Shown: positions 17,026 to 25,897, numbered from the stretch's first letter. The stretch: 64,000 nucleotides of DNA from Hyphomicrobiales bacterium (GCA_900471605.1 UCEY01000020.1:1-64000), one strand, 5' to 3'. Program-made: numbers and translations. The notes: generated by a model not told the origin, from the sequence alone.

Positions 17026-18528
17026 ATGGATATCTTTGCAAATCTCTGGCTCGGCCTGACCGTCGCTGCGACTTTTTCGAACCTGCTCTATTGTCTCGTG
17101 GGCGTTTTCCTCGGCACCGCCATCGGCGTGCTCCCGGGCCTTGGGCCGGTGGCGACCATAGCCATGCTGCTGCCCATCACCTTCGGCCTCCCGCCGGAAT
17201 CCGCCCTGATCATGCTTGCCGGCATCTATTACGGCGCGCAATACGGCGGCTCGACCACCGCCATCCTGGTCAACCTTCCCGGTGAGCCGTCCTCGGTGGT
17301 TACCGCGCTCGACGGTTACCAGATGGCGAGGCAGGGGCATGCCGGCCGCGCGCTGTCGACCGCGGCGATCGGCTCCTTCATCGCCGGCACGATTTCGACC
17401 CTCCTTATTGCAGTCTTTGCCCCGGCGCTCGCTGCCGTCGCACTACAGTTTGGCCCGGCCGAATATTTCTCCCTGATGGTACTTGGCCTGATCGCCTCAA
17501 TCGTCATGGCATCCGGCCCGCTGCTGCACGCCTTGGGGATGATCCTCGTTGGCCTGCTGCTCGGCATGGTCGGGACGGATGTCAATTCCGCGGTGCCGCG
17601 CTACACGTTCGACATGCCCCTGCTCGCGGATGGCCTGAATTTCGTGGTCATCGCCATGGGTGTTTTCGGTCTTGGCGAGATTGCCGCAAACCTTGAGGAC
17701 GAGGCGGGACGCACCGTGATGACCAGGCGGGTGACCGGCCTGATGCCGACGAAAGAGGACTGGAAACGCATCATCGCGCCGATCCTGCGCGGCACCGCAC
17801 TCGGTTCGCTGCTCGGAATCCTGCCCGGCGGCGGTGCGGCACTTGCCTCCTTCGGTTCCTATTCGCTGGAAAAGAAAATGTCGAAGACGCCGGAGCAGTT
17901 CGGCAAGGGCGCCATCGAAGGCGTGGCGGGGCCGGAAGCCGCTAACAATGCGGGCGCCCAGACCTCGTTCATCCCGATGCTGACGCTTGGCCTGCCGTCC
18001 AACTCGGTCATGGCTCTGATGATCGGTGCCATGATCATCCAGGGGATTCAGCCCGGCCCATCGGTCATGACCGAGCAGCCCACTCTGTTCTGGGGATTGA
18101 TCGCGTCCATGTGGATCGGCAACCTCATGCTGCTGGTGCTGAACCTGCCGCTGATCGGCCTTTGGGTGCGGATGATCGCCATTCCCTACCATCTACTCTA
18201 TCCGATCATCATCGTCTTTTGCGCAATCGGCGTGTTCAGCGTCAACAACAACACCTTCGACGTGTTCGCCATGGCGCTCTTCGGTGTTGTCGGATACGTC
18301 TTTCGAAAGCTCGACGCCGAGCCGGCACCGATGCTGCTTGCCTTCATCCTCGGCCCGATGATGGAAGAGTTTCTGCGCCGGGTGTTGCTGTTCTCGAAGG
18401 GCGATCCGAGCGTGCTCGTCACCCGTCCGGTCAGCGCCATTCTTCTGGCGATCGCAGCGATGCTGCTTGCCGCGGTATTGTTGCCGTCTGTGCGCAAGGG
18501 ACGCAAGCAGGCGTTCCAGGAGGAGTAA
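17026..18528 (+). CDS. Tripartite tricarboxylate transporter large membrane subunit TctA
   Basis: 500 residues, the family length, with about a dozen hydrophobic segments. Conserved motifs include [40 protein letters not shown], and [37 protein letters not shown] 17026 (MDIFANLW) has GAAGG 10 nt upstream. With TctB it forms the sodium-driven channel fed by TctC. It ends the rightward unit and is followed by a hairpin. Confidence 0.95.
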   Translation: MDIFANLWLGLTVAATFSNLLYCLVGVFLGTAIGVLPGLGPVATIAMLLPITFGLPPESALIMLAGIYYGAQYGGSTTAILVNLPGEPSSVVTALDGYQMARQGHAGRALSTAAIGSFIAGTISTLLIAVFAPALAAVALQFGPAEYFSLMVLGLIASIVMASGPLLHALGMILVGLLLGMVGTDVNSAVPRYTFDMPLLADGLNFVVIAMGVFGLGEIAANLEDEAGRTVMTRRVTGLMPTKEDWKRIIAPILRGTALGSLLGILPGGGAALASFGSYSLEKKMSKTPEQFGKGAIEGVAGPEAANNAGAQTSFIPMLTLGLPSNSVMALMIGAMIIQGIQPGPSVMTEQPTLFWGLIASMWIGNLMLLVLNLPLIGLWVRMIAIPYHLLYPIIIVFCAIGVFSVNNNTFDVFAMALFGVVGYVFRKLDAEPAPMLLAFILGPMMEEFLRRVLLFSKGDPSVLVTRPVSAILLAIAAMLLAAVLLPSVRKGRKQAFQEE

Positions 18529-18535
18529 CTCAATC

Positions 18536-18568
18536 TTGCCCGGCCAACCGACAGGACCGGCCGGGCAA
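18536..18568 (+). terminator. Hairpin after tctA
   Basis: TTGCCCGGCC (18536-18545) pairs perfectly with GGCCGGGCAA (18559-18568), starting 8 bp after the tctA stop. No clear T-run follows, so termination strength is uncertain. The rest of the gap to 18741 shows no gene. Confidence 0.55.
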
Positions 18569-18741
18569 CCATTCTCCAGATCGCTGGCTCTTTAACGCCG
18601 CGATGCTCACTGGACAGCAGGTGGAGGAAACCGCCTGATCGCCATTCGCGGTCCGACGAGGCGGCAGGATTTCAGCGGTCCCCGATCATAAGCCGGCAGG
18701 CGGGCATCGTTGCAAGCAACGGTGGGTGAGCATGCAGCCGA

Positions 18742-19941
18742 TCATGCTCCCAGGCCGTAGCGGGCATGCGTCAGAGTTCGCTCGATGCCGCGAAGCTCCG
18801 CCAGTCCCTTGAGCCGGCCGATGGCAGGATAGCCCGGTTGCGCACCGCGGGTCAGGTCGTCGAGGATTTCCTGCCCGTGATCCGGCCGCATGGGGATGCG
18901 ATGATCCTCTCGGCCTTCCCCGAGCCGACGCGCCTCTTCCGAAAGCAGCGCGGCGATTACGGCAACCATGTCCGTCGCGCCCTCCAGGTGCTCGTCCTCG
19001 AAGAAAGAGCAGGGGACCGTGTTGGTGTCCCGCGTCACATTCCGCAGATGCACGAAATGGATACGGTCGGCAAAGCGCGAGGCGATGAAGGGCAGATCGT
19101 TATCGGCCCTTGCGCCGAGGGAGCCGGTGCAGAGCGTCACGCCGTTGGCCCGCGCGCCGACCTGATCCAGCATGTGTGCGTAATCGGCTTCGGTCGAGAG
19201 GATGCGCGGAAGGCCGAGCAACGGCCAGGGCGGATCATCGCCATGGGCGCAGATGTTGATGCCGACCTCTTCCGCCACGGGCGTGACTTCGGTCAGGAAG
19301 TCGATGAGATTCTGCTGCAGTCGTGCCCGGTCGATACCCTGGTAGGAGCGAAGCTTCTCCAGCAGCTGCTCGAGCGAATAACCGTCCGCCGAGCCCGGCA
19401 ACCCGGCTCCGATGTTCTTGCCCAAGGCTGCGATCTTCGCATCGGCCATCCCGGAAAACCGCTCCGCCGCCTGCTCCTGAAGCCATGCCGGGTAATCGCC
19501 GGCAGCCTCGGGACGTTTGAGGATATGGATATCGAAGGCGGCAAAATCGGTCAGGTCGAACCGCATGGCCTTGGCGCCATGGCGCGTCTCCCAGCGCAGG
19601 TCGGTACGTGTCCAGTCGAGGACCGGCATGAAATTGTAGCAGACCGTGCGGATGCCGGAGGCCGAAAGACGCCGCAGCGTTTCCTGCCAGTTTCCGATAT
19701 GGCGCTTCCAGTCGCCGGTCTGCGTCTTGATGTCTTCGGAAACCGGAACACTCTCCACGACATCCCACACCAGGCCGCCGGCCTTGATCTCCTCGTGTCG
19801 CCTGGCGATCTCGTCGACCGGCCAGACCTCGCCCGTCGCAATATGGTGGAGCGCCGACACGATGCCTTCTGCACCGGCCTGCGCCGCATCTCTTACGCTC
19901 ACCTTGTCGATCGGGCCGAACCAGCGCCACGTATGTCTCAT
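18742..19941 (-). CDS. uxuA: D-mannonate dehydratase
   Basis: 399 residues from ATG 19941 (MRHTWRWFGPIDKV), the UxuA length. Family features are the opening WRWFGP, GIVSALHHIATGEVWP, YNFMPVLDWTRTDL, NICAHGDDPPWPLLGLPRI and the metal/substrate site stretch FVHLRN. It converts D-mannonate to 2-keto-3-deoxy-D-gluconate in cytoplasmic hexuronate/hexonate catabolism. It is the last gene of the leftward GntR-TRAP-dehydrogenase operon, 10 bp after the zinc dehydrogenase. No fructuronate reductase (uxuB) is present in the window. Confidence 0.93.
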   Translation of the reverse strand: MRHTWRWFGPIDKVSVRDAAQAGAEGIVSALHHIATGEVWPVDEIARRHEEIKAGGLVWDVVESVPVSEDIKTQTGDWKRHIGNWQETLRRLSASGIRTVCYNFMPVLDWTRTDLRWETRHGAKAMRFDLTDFAAFDIHILKRPEAAGDYPAWLQEQAAERFSGMADAKIAALGKNIGAGLPGSADGYSLEQLLEKLRSYQGIDRARLQQNLIDFLTEVTPVAEEVGINICAHGDDPPWPLLGLPRILSTEADYAHMLDQVGARANGVTLCTGSLGARADNDLPFIASRFADRIHFVHLRNVTRDTNTVPCSFFEDEHLEGATDMVAVIAALLSEEARRLGEGREDHRIPMRPDHGQEILDDLTRGAQPGYPAIGRLKGLAELRGIERTLTHARYGLGA

Positions 19942-19951
19942 GTCTTGTCCT

Positions 19952-21007
19952 TCAGGCTTTGTCGGTTTGTTCGAATGTGATCTGCACCTTGCAGGCCCGG
20001 GAGCGATCTCCGGCCTGCTCGAAAGCCGCAGTCGCCGCATCAAGCGGGAAACTGTGCGAAATGATCGGCCGCACATCGATGCGCCGCGTTGCGATCAATC
20101 CGACCGCCTCGGCGAATTCGGCATGGAAGCGCTGGGAGCCGCGCCAGACGATCTCCTTGCCGACCAGCGCGTTGACCGGGATCGTCATGTCGCCGGTCAC
20201 GCCCACCTGGACCAGGGTTCCGCGTGGCTTGATCGCAGCAAAGGCCGAGCGCAGGGCCGGCGCTGCCGCCGAGCATTCGAACACCACGTCGAAACTGCCC
20301 TTGTTGCCCTGAAAGGGAAGAAGCCCGTCCGGATTTGAAGCGACGTTGATCGCATCGGTGGCCCCCATGGCTGGCGCGCGCGACAGGGCCGCATCGGCCA
20401 GATCCGTCACCACGATCCTGGCGGCGCCCGCCTGCCGGGCCGCGGCGACCGTCAGAAGCCCGATGGGGCCAGCCCCCGTGACCAGCACATTGCGGCCGGA
20501 CAGGTCTCCGGCCTGGGCGACGGCATGCAGGCATACAGCCAGCGGCTCCGCGCAGGCGGCCTCTCCCGGGGACACATCATGTCCCACCGGATGGCACTGG
20601 ATGGCGGGGACGACCAGTCTCTCGCGGAACATGCCGTTTTCATGCGGCAGGCGCATGGCCGAGCCCATGAAGCGCATGTCGAGGCAGTGAATCGGCTGGT
20701 CGGCCCTGCAGTATTGGCAATGGCCGCAGGGCTGCGACGGGTTGACTGCCACCAGCGCCCCAAGATCTATTCCGGAAACCCCTGCGCCCAGGGCTTCGAC
20801 GAAGCCGGAGGCCTCGTGGCCGGCGACAATCGGCTCGCGAACGCGAACTGGGCCGAAGCCGCCATCCTGGTAATAATGCAGGTCCGAGCCGCAGATGCCG
20901 CCCGACGCCATGGCCAGCAGCACCTCGCCCGGGCCGGGCGTGCGGTAATCAAGATATTCGACCCTGATGTCACGGATACCGTGGAGACGAGCGACGCGCG
21001 TCTTCAT
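19952..21007 (-). CDS. Zinc-type alcohol dehydrogenase, L-idonate/L-gulonate 5-dehydrogenase-like
   Basis: 351 residues of the medium-chain zinc dehydrogenase family. Catalytic zinc ligands are in GGICGSDLHYY and GHEASG; a structural zinc cluster is in CGHCQYCRADQPIHCLD; the NAD-binding motif is VTGAGPIGLL. The resemblance is to IdnD (L-idonate 5-dehydrogenase). Beside uxuA, an enzyme that oxidises L-gulonate or L-idonate to D-fructuronate or 5-ketogluconate would fit, with L-gulonate 5-dehydrogenase a reasonable alternative. The exact substrate is inference. Confidence 0.85.
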   Translation of the reverse strand: MKTRVARLHGIRDIRVEYLDYRTPGPGEVLLAMASGGICGSDLHYYQDGGFGPVRVREPIVAGHEASGFVEALGAGVSGIDLGALVAVNPSQPCGHCQYCRADQPIHCLDMRFMGSAMRLPHENGMFRERLVVPAIQCHPVGHDVSPGEAACAEPLAVCLHAVAQAGDLSGRNVLVTGAGPIGLLTVAAARQAGAARIVVTDLADAALSRAPAMGATDAINVASNPDGLLPFQGNKGSFDVVFECSAAAPALRSAFAAIKPRGTLVQVGVTGDMTIPVNALVGKEIVWRGSQRFHAEFAEAVGLIATRRIDVRPIISHSFPLDAATAAFEQAGDRSRACKVQITFEQTDKA

Positions 21008-21037
21008 GCCTGGATGCCTTTCCTATCGGAGAGATCG

Positions 21038-21069
21038 TGTCCCGTACGCTTCAAAAGGCGTACGGGACA
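21038..21069 (-). terminator. Hairpin between the TRAP large permease and the zinc dehydrogenase
   Basis: TGTCCCGTACGC pairs perfectly with GCGTACGGGACA over an 8-nt loop, immediately after the permease stop at 21075. Only a weak T-run follows, so it may be a partial terminator or stabiliser inside the operon. Confidence 0.55.
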
Positions 21070-21074
21070 GGGCT

Positions 21075-22481
21075 TCAGCGGATCAGTCCCATTTCCGTCG
21101 GCAGCCAGAGGGTAATGGCCGGGATGAACGTGATCAGCAGCAACGCGATGATGAGCGGCACCAGCCAGGGAATGATCGCCATCGTCGTGCGCTCGACGGA
21201 CAGTCGCGCGACACGCGACAGAACGAAGAGCACCATGCCGAGCGGCGGATGCAGGAGGCCGATCATCAGGTTCAGCGTCATTATCAATCCGAAATGCACA
21301 GGATCGATACCGAACTGCTTGACCAGCGGCAGCAGGATCGGGACGAGGATGGTGATCGCCGCAATCGTATCGAGGAAGCAGCCGACGAACAGCATCAGCA
21401 GGTTCACCAGGATGAGGAAGAGCCATTTGTTGCTGGTGATGGAGAGGATCGCATCCGACAGAAGCTGCGCCGTCTGGCTGACCGTCAGAAGCCAGGCAAA
21501 CACGGAGGCTGCGGCCACAATGAACAGGACGGATGCCGTCGTTTCAATCGTGTCGAAGGTCGCCTTTGCGATCGTCCTGAACGTCATGGTACGATAGCGC
21601 ACCATGCCGAGGAACAGCGACCAGAGAACGGCCGCGACGGCTGCTTCCGTCGGTGTAAACCAGCCCATGGTCATGCCGCCGATCAGGATGACCGGGGTCA
21701 TCAGCGCCATCACCGCGGAAAAGTTGAAGTACCAGTCGCATATCAGCAGCACGGCCAGGGCAATGAAAATGGCAACGTTGAGCGATAGGCCGAGCGTCAG
21801 CAGAACCCAGATGGTGGCCGGGACCATCATGACGGCGAGGATCTCCGACGACGCGCCCATCAGGCCCCTGAGGCTGAATGGTGCATCCGAGCCCCAGCCT
21901 TTGACATAGGCAAAGACCGCGACGGTGACCATCATCAGTACAGTCATGACGACGCCGGGCACGATGCCGGCCATGAACAGGGCGCCGATCGAGACATTCG
22001 CCATCATGCCGTAGATGACGAAGGGCAGCGATGGCGGAAAGATAGGCCCGAGCGTGGCAGAGGCAGCGGTAACGCCGACGGCCGCTTCCACCGGATAGCC
22101 GTGATCGCGCATGGCCTTGATCTCGATGGTGCCGATGCCCGCTGCATCTGCCAGTGCCGTGCCCGACATCCCGGAAAATACCACCGAACCGATGATGTTC
22201 ACCTGTGCGAGGCCACCCTTCATCCAGCCGACAAGGGCCACGGCGAAGCCGTAGATGCGGCCGGTGACGCCGGCGATATTCATCAGGTTGCCGGCGAGGA
22301 TGAAGAACGGAACCGCCAGCAGCGGAAAGCTTTCGACGCCGGCAATCAGCCGCTGAGCGGCAATGATGTCGGGCGCGACATCATAGATGACAATGTACAG
22401 GACCGATGACACGGCCATGGAGACGGCGACCGGAAGTCCGATCAGCATCAGGATAAGAAACGAGCCTATAAGCAACAGCAT
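21075..22481 (-). CDS. TRAP transporter large permease (DctM family)
   Basis: 468 residues, strongly hydrophobic. It shows PFFILAGNLMNIAGVTGRI, FSGMSGTALADAAGIGTIEIKAM, IFPPSLPFVIYG and LIGLLHPPLGMVLFVLSRVA, the conserved DctM blocks. It is ~40 residues longer than the other DctM in this window because of an insertion in the middle. It starts 4 bp after the dctQ gene. With its partners it should import a hexonate or hexuronate for the dehydrogenase and UxuA downstream. Confidence 0.93.
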   Translation of the reverse strand: MLLLIGSFLILMLIGLPVAVSMAVSSVLYIVIYDVAPDIIAAQRLIAGVESFPLLAVPFFILAGNLMNIAGVTGRIYGFAVALVGWMKGGLAQVNIIGSVVFSGMSGTALADAAGIGTIEIKAMRDHGYPVEAAVGVTAASATLGPIFPPSLPFVIYGMMANVSIGALFMAGIVPGVVMTVLMMVTVAVFAYVKGWGSDAPFSLRGLMGASSEILAVMMVPATIWVLLTLGLSLNVAIFIALAVLLICDWYFNFSAVMALMTPVILIGGMTMGWFTPTEAAVAAVLWSLFLGMVRYRTMTFRTIAKATFDTIETTASVLFIVAAASVFAWLLTVSQTAQLLSDAILSITSNKWLFLILVNLLMLFVGCFLDTIAAITILVPILLPLVKQFGIDPVHFGLIMTLNLMIGLLHPPLGMVLFVLSRVARLSVERTTMAIIPWLVPLIIALLLITFIPAITLWLPTEMGLIR

Positions 22482-22485
22482 GGCG

Positions 22486-23073
22486 TCAATCCTCCACGCT
22501 CTGGAAAGCTTCCGGCCGCTCCAGAACGGAATAGCCCCGGCGCACGTTGGCGATGAAGACCTGGATCGAGCGCAGCAGCATCAGCACGAAGGCGGCAAGC
22601 ACGGAATAAAAGACGATGTTGCGCGGCAGTTGCACCGTCACCATCTCCTCGTCCGCCACGATCTCCATGTAACGCCACATCAGCCATGATCCGTAGAGGA
22701 AGAAGCCGATGCGGATGAGATCCACCGCCGTCGCCATCACGCGCGTCACGCGGGCGGGCAGATAATGATAGAGGACATCCACCTGGATATGGCGTGATGT
22801 GCGCACGCACATCACAGCGCCCAGAAACACCACGCCGATCAGGCAGTTGACGGCGATTTCCTCTGTCCACGCATAACTGTTGTTGAGGACGTAGCGCGTG
22901 AAGAACTGTAGGAAGACGCAACCCGTCATCAGCCAGAAAAGGGCCAGGGTGATCCAGTCCTCGAACGCATATGTGCTGAGATCGGCCTCGGCTGGCGCCT
23001 CGTCAAATGTATGGGCAAGTTCTTCAGGCGTGACCTGGGTATGAATTTCCTGCGACGCTGACATCGATAGCAT
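22486..23073 (-). CDS. TRAP transporter small permease (DctQ family)
   Basis: 195 residues. An N-terminal acidic extension (EELAHTFDEAPAEADLSTY, about 40 residues) precedes four membrane segments and the DctQ motif LNNSYAWTEEIAVNCLIGVVFLGAV followed by RTSRHIQVDVLYHYLP. ATG 23073 is used; a second ATG three codons later is an alternative. A 173-bp gap with two hairpins separates it from the binding-protein gene upstream. Confidence 0.88.
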   Translation of the reverse strand: MLSMSASQEIHTQVTPEELAHTFDEAPAEADLSTYAFEDWITLALFWLMTGCVFLQFFTRYVLNNSYAWTEEIAVNCLIGVVFLGAVMCVRTSRHIQVDVLYHYLPARVTRVMATAVDLIRIGFFLYGSWLMWRYMEIVADEEMVTVQLPRNIVFYSVLAAFVLMLLRSIQVFIANVRRGYSVLERPEAFQSVED

Positions 23074-23127
23074 CCTGTCCGGATATGAACCTCACTGCGC
23101 CGGGAAAACGTTCGCCGGCCGGGCGAA

Positions 23128-23156
23128 CCGCCGCAGCCTTCGGGAAGGTGCGGCGG
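23128..23156 (-). terminator. Long hairpin in the dctP-dctQ gap
   Basis: CCGCCGCA (23128-23135) pairs with TGCGGCGG (23149-23156), with an inner CCTT/AAGG continuation over a CGGG loop. It is the second of two stems after the dctP stop and could slow or stop leftward transcription, or protect the dctP message. Confidence 0.5.
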
Positions 23157-23217
23157 GCCCGCCTGGTGACCCGCCAATACGGCAGGTCCCATGCGCAATG
23201 GAAGGAATTGTCGAACA

Positions 23218-23240
23218 GGCGCGGTCCCGCAGACCGCGCC
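23218..23240 (-). terminator. Hairpin just after the TRAP binding-protein stop
   Basis: GGCGCGGTC (23218-23226) pairs perfectly with GACCGCGCC (23232-23240), 7 bp past the dctP stop at 23247. No T-run follows. Probable partial terminator or stabilising stem, giving excess binding protein. Confidence 0.55.
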
Positions 23241-23246
23241 ATGGGC

Positions 23247-24221
23247 TTACTTGATTGCGCGGATTGCTTCCCAGTCGGCCTTTTCATAGCCGAACTCTTC
23301 GAGCTTGACCTTCTCGACGACGTTCTTCAGGAAGTCTGCCTTGTCGACTTCCGTCACGGTCAAGCCCTTCTTCTTGAACTCGTCGACCAGTTCCTTTTCC
23401 CGGGCGTCGATCGCTTTCGACGAGCGCACGCTGGCTTCCTGCGCGACGTCGGAGAAGATCTTCTTGTCCTCGTCCGACAGACTGTTCCACAGTTTCTTTG
23501 AAAACAGCGTGTTGAGGTGGTCGACGATATGGCCGGTCAGGACGATATTCTTCTGCACCTCATAAAACTTCTTCGCCTCGATCGTGGTCAGCGGATTTTC
23601 CTGTGCGTCGACCGTGCCGTTCTGCAGGGCGAGGTAAACTTCGGCAAAGGCGATCGGCGTTGTATTGGCGCCGCAGGCCCGCGGCATGGCGAGGTAGGCC
23701 GGAACATCCGGCACGCGCATCTTCACGCCCTGAAGGTCGGCGCACTTGGAAATCGGCTTGTTGGATGTGGTGTGGCGCGTTCCGTAATAGGTTACGGCGG
23801 CGATATGGTTGCCGGTCTTGTCTTCATAGCCCTTGGCAAGACGCTTGAAGATGTCACTCTTGGTATAGGCGATCAGGTGGCTCGCATCGCGGAAGATGTA
23901 GGGATAGTAGGTGACGCCGATCGGCTTGTAATCGCGCGCCGCAAAACTGGAGCCGGAGATGATGATATCCACGGTGCCGAGCTTGAGGCCCTGGTTGATG
24001 TCGGCTTCCTTTCCAAGCTGCGAAGCCGGATAGACTTCGATCTTGTAGCGTCCATTGGTCCGCTTGGCGATCTCGCCGGCGGCCCAGACGGAGTCCGTGT
24101 GGAACGGCTCGGATGTCTCGTAGACATGAGCCCATTTCAGCACGGTTTCGGCATGCGCCGAAAGCGTCGAGGCAATGATGACTGCGGCGGCACCAAGCAA
24201 TGTCTTCAGTCGATGTCTCAT
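23247..24221 (-). CDS. TRAP transporter periplasmic solute-binding protein (DctP family)
   Basis: 324 residues from ATG 24221 with a Sec signal peptide (MRHRLKTLLGAAAVIIASTLSAHA). The DctP fold shows YKIEVYPASQLGKEADINQGLKLGTVDI, the arginine-containing ligand strand GVKMRVPDVPAYLAM, and VYLALQNGTVDAQENPLTTI. The family binds organic acids including sugar acids. It is the first transporter gene after the GntR regulator (60-bp gap, same strand), and its context with UxuA points to an aldonate or uronate ligand. Confidence 0.93.
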   Translation of the reverse strand: MRHRLKTLLGAAAVIIASTLSAHAETVLKWAHVYETSEPFHTDSVWAAGEIAKRTNGRYKIEVYPASQLGKEADINQGLKLGTVDIIISGSSFAARDYKPIGVTYYPYIFRDASHLIAYTKSDIFKRLAKGYEDKTGNHIAAVTYYGTRHTTSNKPISKCADLQGVKMRVPDVPAYLAMPRACGANTTPIAFAEVYLALQNGTVDAQENPLTTIEAKKFYEVQKNIVLTGHIVDHLNTLFSKKLWNSLSDEDKKIFSDVAQEASVRSSKAIDAREKELVDEFKKKGLTVTEVDKADFLKNVVEKVKLEEFGYEKADWEAIRAIK

Positions 24222-24281
24222 TCTTTCCTCCCGGTAAAACGGAACTGTATGGTCAGGCCCCCCGCAATCCATGGCGGAGGG

Positions 24282-24995
24282 TCAGTCTTCTCTTGTCGGC
24301 TCCTCCCCGAAGCTTTCAGAGAATCTCTTTTGCGCCAGCGTCAGATGACGACGCATGGCCTCGCGTGCCGCGGCAGGGTCTCCCGCGGCAATGGCGTCAC
24401 GAATGACGCGGTGCTCCTCAAGCGCCAGCTTCCATGTGTGCGGACCTTCGAAGTAGCTGGCGAGTTTCGTGAAGTATGGCGACATCCGCGTATCGTAGAT
24501 CAGGCCGGTGAAGTGCTTCAGCGCGGAATTGCCGATAATGTCGGCGATTGTGGTGTGAAAATCGCGGTCGCATGCAAGCGCCACAGAGGCGTCGTCCAGC
24601 GACCGTTCCATGCGCTCCAGCAGCAGATCGATCCGGGCAATGCTCTCGGGTGTCACGAGACGCGCAGCCTCTTCCGCGATGCCGCTTTCGATCAGGCATC
24701 GCGCCTGAAGGATCTCGAGGGGGCCGCCCCTGTCGTCGTTCGCCAGGACGCTGCCGGGCTGGCGCGGGCTGCTGCTGATGTAGACGCCGGATCCCATCCG
24801 GATCTGGATCCGGCCTTCGACCTCGAGCACGATCAGAGCCTCGCGGACAGTCGGCCGCGATACGGAAAATCGCTCGGCCAACTCCCGTTCAGGCGGAAGC
24901 CTCGATCCCGGCTTCAGCTCCCCCGTATCGATCAGCGCACGAATCTGCTCCGCGACCTGGCGATAAAGCCGGCGCGGCTCCAAAGCCACGAACAT
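24282..24995 (-). CDS. GntR family transcriptional regulator (FadR/UxuR type, FCD domain)
   Basis: 237 residues from ATG 24995 (MFVALEPRRLYRQVAEQI). The N-terminal winged helix has LPPERELAERFSVSRPTVREALIVLEVEGRI. The C-terminal all-helical FCD domain has metal/ligand positions in FHTTIADIIGNSALKHF and HRVIRDAIAAGDPAAAREAMRRHL. It lies directly upstream of the TRAP-dehydrogenase-UxuA genes, as UxuR-like regulators do, and a clear inverted repeat lies 39-55 bp upstream of its start. It is likely an autoregulated, inducer-released repressor of the operon. Confidence 0.92.
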   Translation of the reverse strand: MFVALEPRRLYRQVAEQIRALIDTGELKPGSRLPPERELAERFSVSRPTVREALIVLEVEGRIQIRMGSGVYISSSPRQPGSVLANDDRGGPLEILQARCLIESGIAEEAARLVTPESIARIDLLLERMERSLDDASVALACDRDFHTTIADIIGNSALKHFTGLIYDTRMSPYFTKLASYFEGPHTWKLALEEHRVIRDAIAAGDPAAAREAMRRHLTLAQKRFSESFGEEPTRED

Positions 24996-25033
24996 CGAAC
25001 TCCTCCGAGCGAATCTCTCCCTGATCCGCAAGC

Positions 25034-25050
25034 GGTCAGATTGTCTGACC
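25034..25050. promoter_or_regulatory. Candidate GntR operator (GGTCAGA-N3-TCTGACC)
   Basis: A perfect 7-bp inverted repeat with a 3-bp spacer lies 39-55 bp upstream of the GntR start. The GGTC...GACC ends resemble the TGGTC-GACCA operators of FadR-type regulators. It is the natural candidate for autoregulation and control of the downstream hexonate operon. Confidence 0.6.
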
Positions 25051-25311
25051 AATTTCTACTATGGGTTAATCGAAAAATCTGTCAAGCGACATGGCGGCAG
25101 GAAAAGCGCGTCGTTCAGCATTTCTTGAAGAGCCGGCATCGATCAAGATGCGCGTCCTATCTTGGGGGAGGAAACATTCGCAGACATTCCAGCCAAGGCT
25201 CCGGATTGAAAAATCGACAAAATAATTTGATTATTTTACTCATCTTTTTCAGTGCGGCGGCACAATCTAGCGTATAGGACCTATCGGAATGATAGGGACT
25301 GGTGGTCGGAT
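25051..25311 (+). promoter_or_regulatory. Upstream region of the ECF sigma gene, with an AT-rich palindrome
   Basis: No gene is visible. The most notable element is AAAATAAT-TTG-ATTATTTT at 25219-25237, a perfect 8-bp inverted repeat 75 bp before the sigma start, in otherwise GC-rich DNA. Because the genes downstream are a haem-uptake system, an iron-responsive repressor (Fur, Irr or RirA type) is a plausible ligand; this is inference. Confidence 0.45.
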
Positions 25312-25821
25312 ATGGATGTTGAGGGCGATAACAGGGATGGCTTGTATTCCAAATACCGCGCCACCCTGGTTTCCTACGCAGTTCCATTTGTCGGGTCTCG
25401 AGAAGAAGCCGAAGAGATCGTGCAGGAAGCATTTGCCAAGCTCCTGCCGGACAGCCTGAAAGGCGTAAAATCGCCGATCGCCTATCTCCACACGATGGTT
25501 CGCAACCTTGCGATCAATCGGCGAAGACGGCAGCGATACGAAATCGAACAGGCAACCGTTCATGCGCCGGAGTGGATTCAGCCGCTGAAGATGCCGTCTC
25601 CAGAACAACAGGCCGTCATCAATGATCAGGTCAGGCTGCTTGCCGCTGCGTTGGAAAGTTACCCGGACCAGACCCGTATCATTATCGAAATGCATCGGTT
25701 CGACGGATATACTTTGCAGGAAATCGCCGCCCGTCTCGACATGTCCGTGACGAGCGTGCATCGCATTCTGTCCTCCGCTATCGCCGACCTGGCCAAACGA
25801 CTGAGTGGAGGCCGGAAATGA
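25312..25821 (+). CDS. ECF RNA polymerase sigma factor, FecI/HasI type
   Basis: 169 residues from ATG 25312. Region 2 is at about residues 10-75 (YSKYRATLVSYAVPFVGSREEAEEIVQEAFAKLL, then SPIAYLHTMVRNLAINRRRR). Region 4 is at about 110-165 (LESYPDQTRIIIEMHRFDGYTLQEIAARLDMSVTSVHRILSSA). It is followed by a FecR-type anti-sigma gene and a TonB receptor with a signalling domain, so it fits cell-surface signalling in which haem uptake activates transcription of the receptor. An upstream ATG at 25252 is an alternative start. Confidence 0.92.
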   Translation: MDVEGDNRDGLYSKYRATLVSYAVPFVGSREEAEEIVQEAFAKLLPDSLKGVKSPIAYLHTMVRNLAINRRRRQRYEIEQATVHAPEWIQPLKMPSPEQQAVINDQVRLLAAALESYPDQTRIIIEMHRFDGYTLQEIAARLDMSVTSVHRILSSAIADLAKRLSGGRK

Positions 25822-25823
25822 TA

Positions 25824-25852
25824 CGGAAAAAATTTCCGCTACGTTTGTCTAG
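25824..25852 (+). promoter_or_regulatory. Putative ECF-sigma promoter upstream of the fecR-like gene
   Basis: CGGAAAAAA, 10 nt, then GTTTGTCTAG. The same two blocks with identical spacing occur at 26954-26982 before the receptor gene. The shared arrangement suggests the -35 and -10 elements recognised by the sigma factor encoded at 25312. Confidence 0.65.
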
Positions 25853-25897
25853 CTATTTGTATCGGCGAATACCCATCACGTTTAGGGCAGAAGGCGC

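Noticed and set aside
23517-25277. 586-codon rightward frame opposite the TRAP and GntR genes
   Set aside because: It is antisense to genes with clear families, shows no domain and has the composition of a GC-rich shadow frame.
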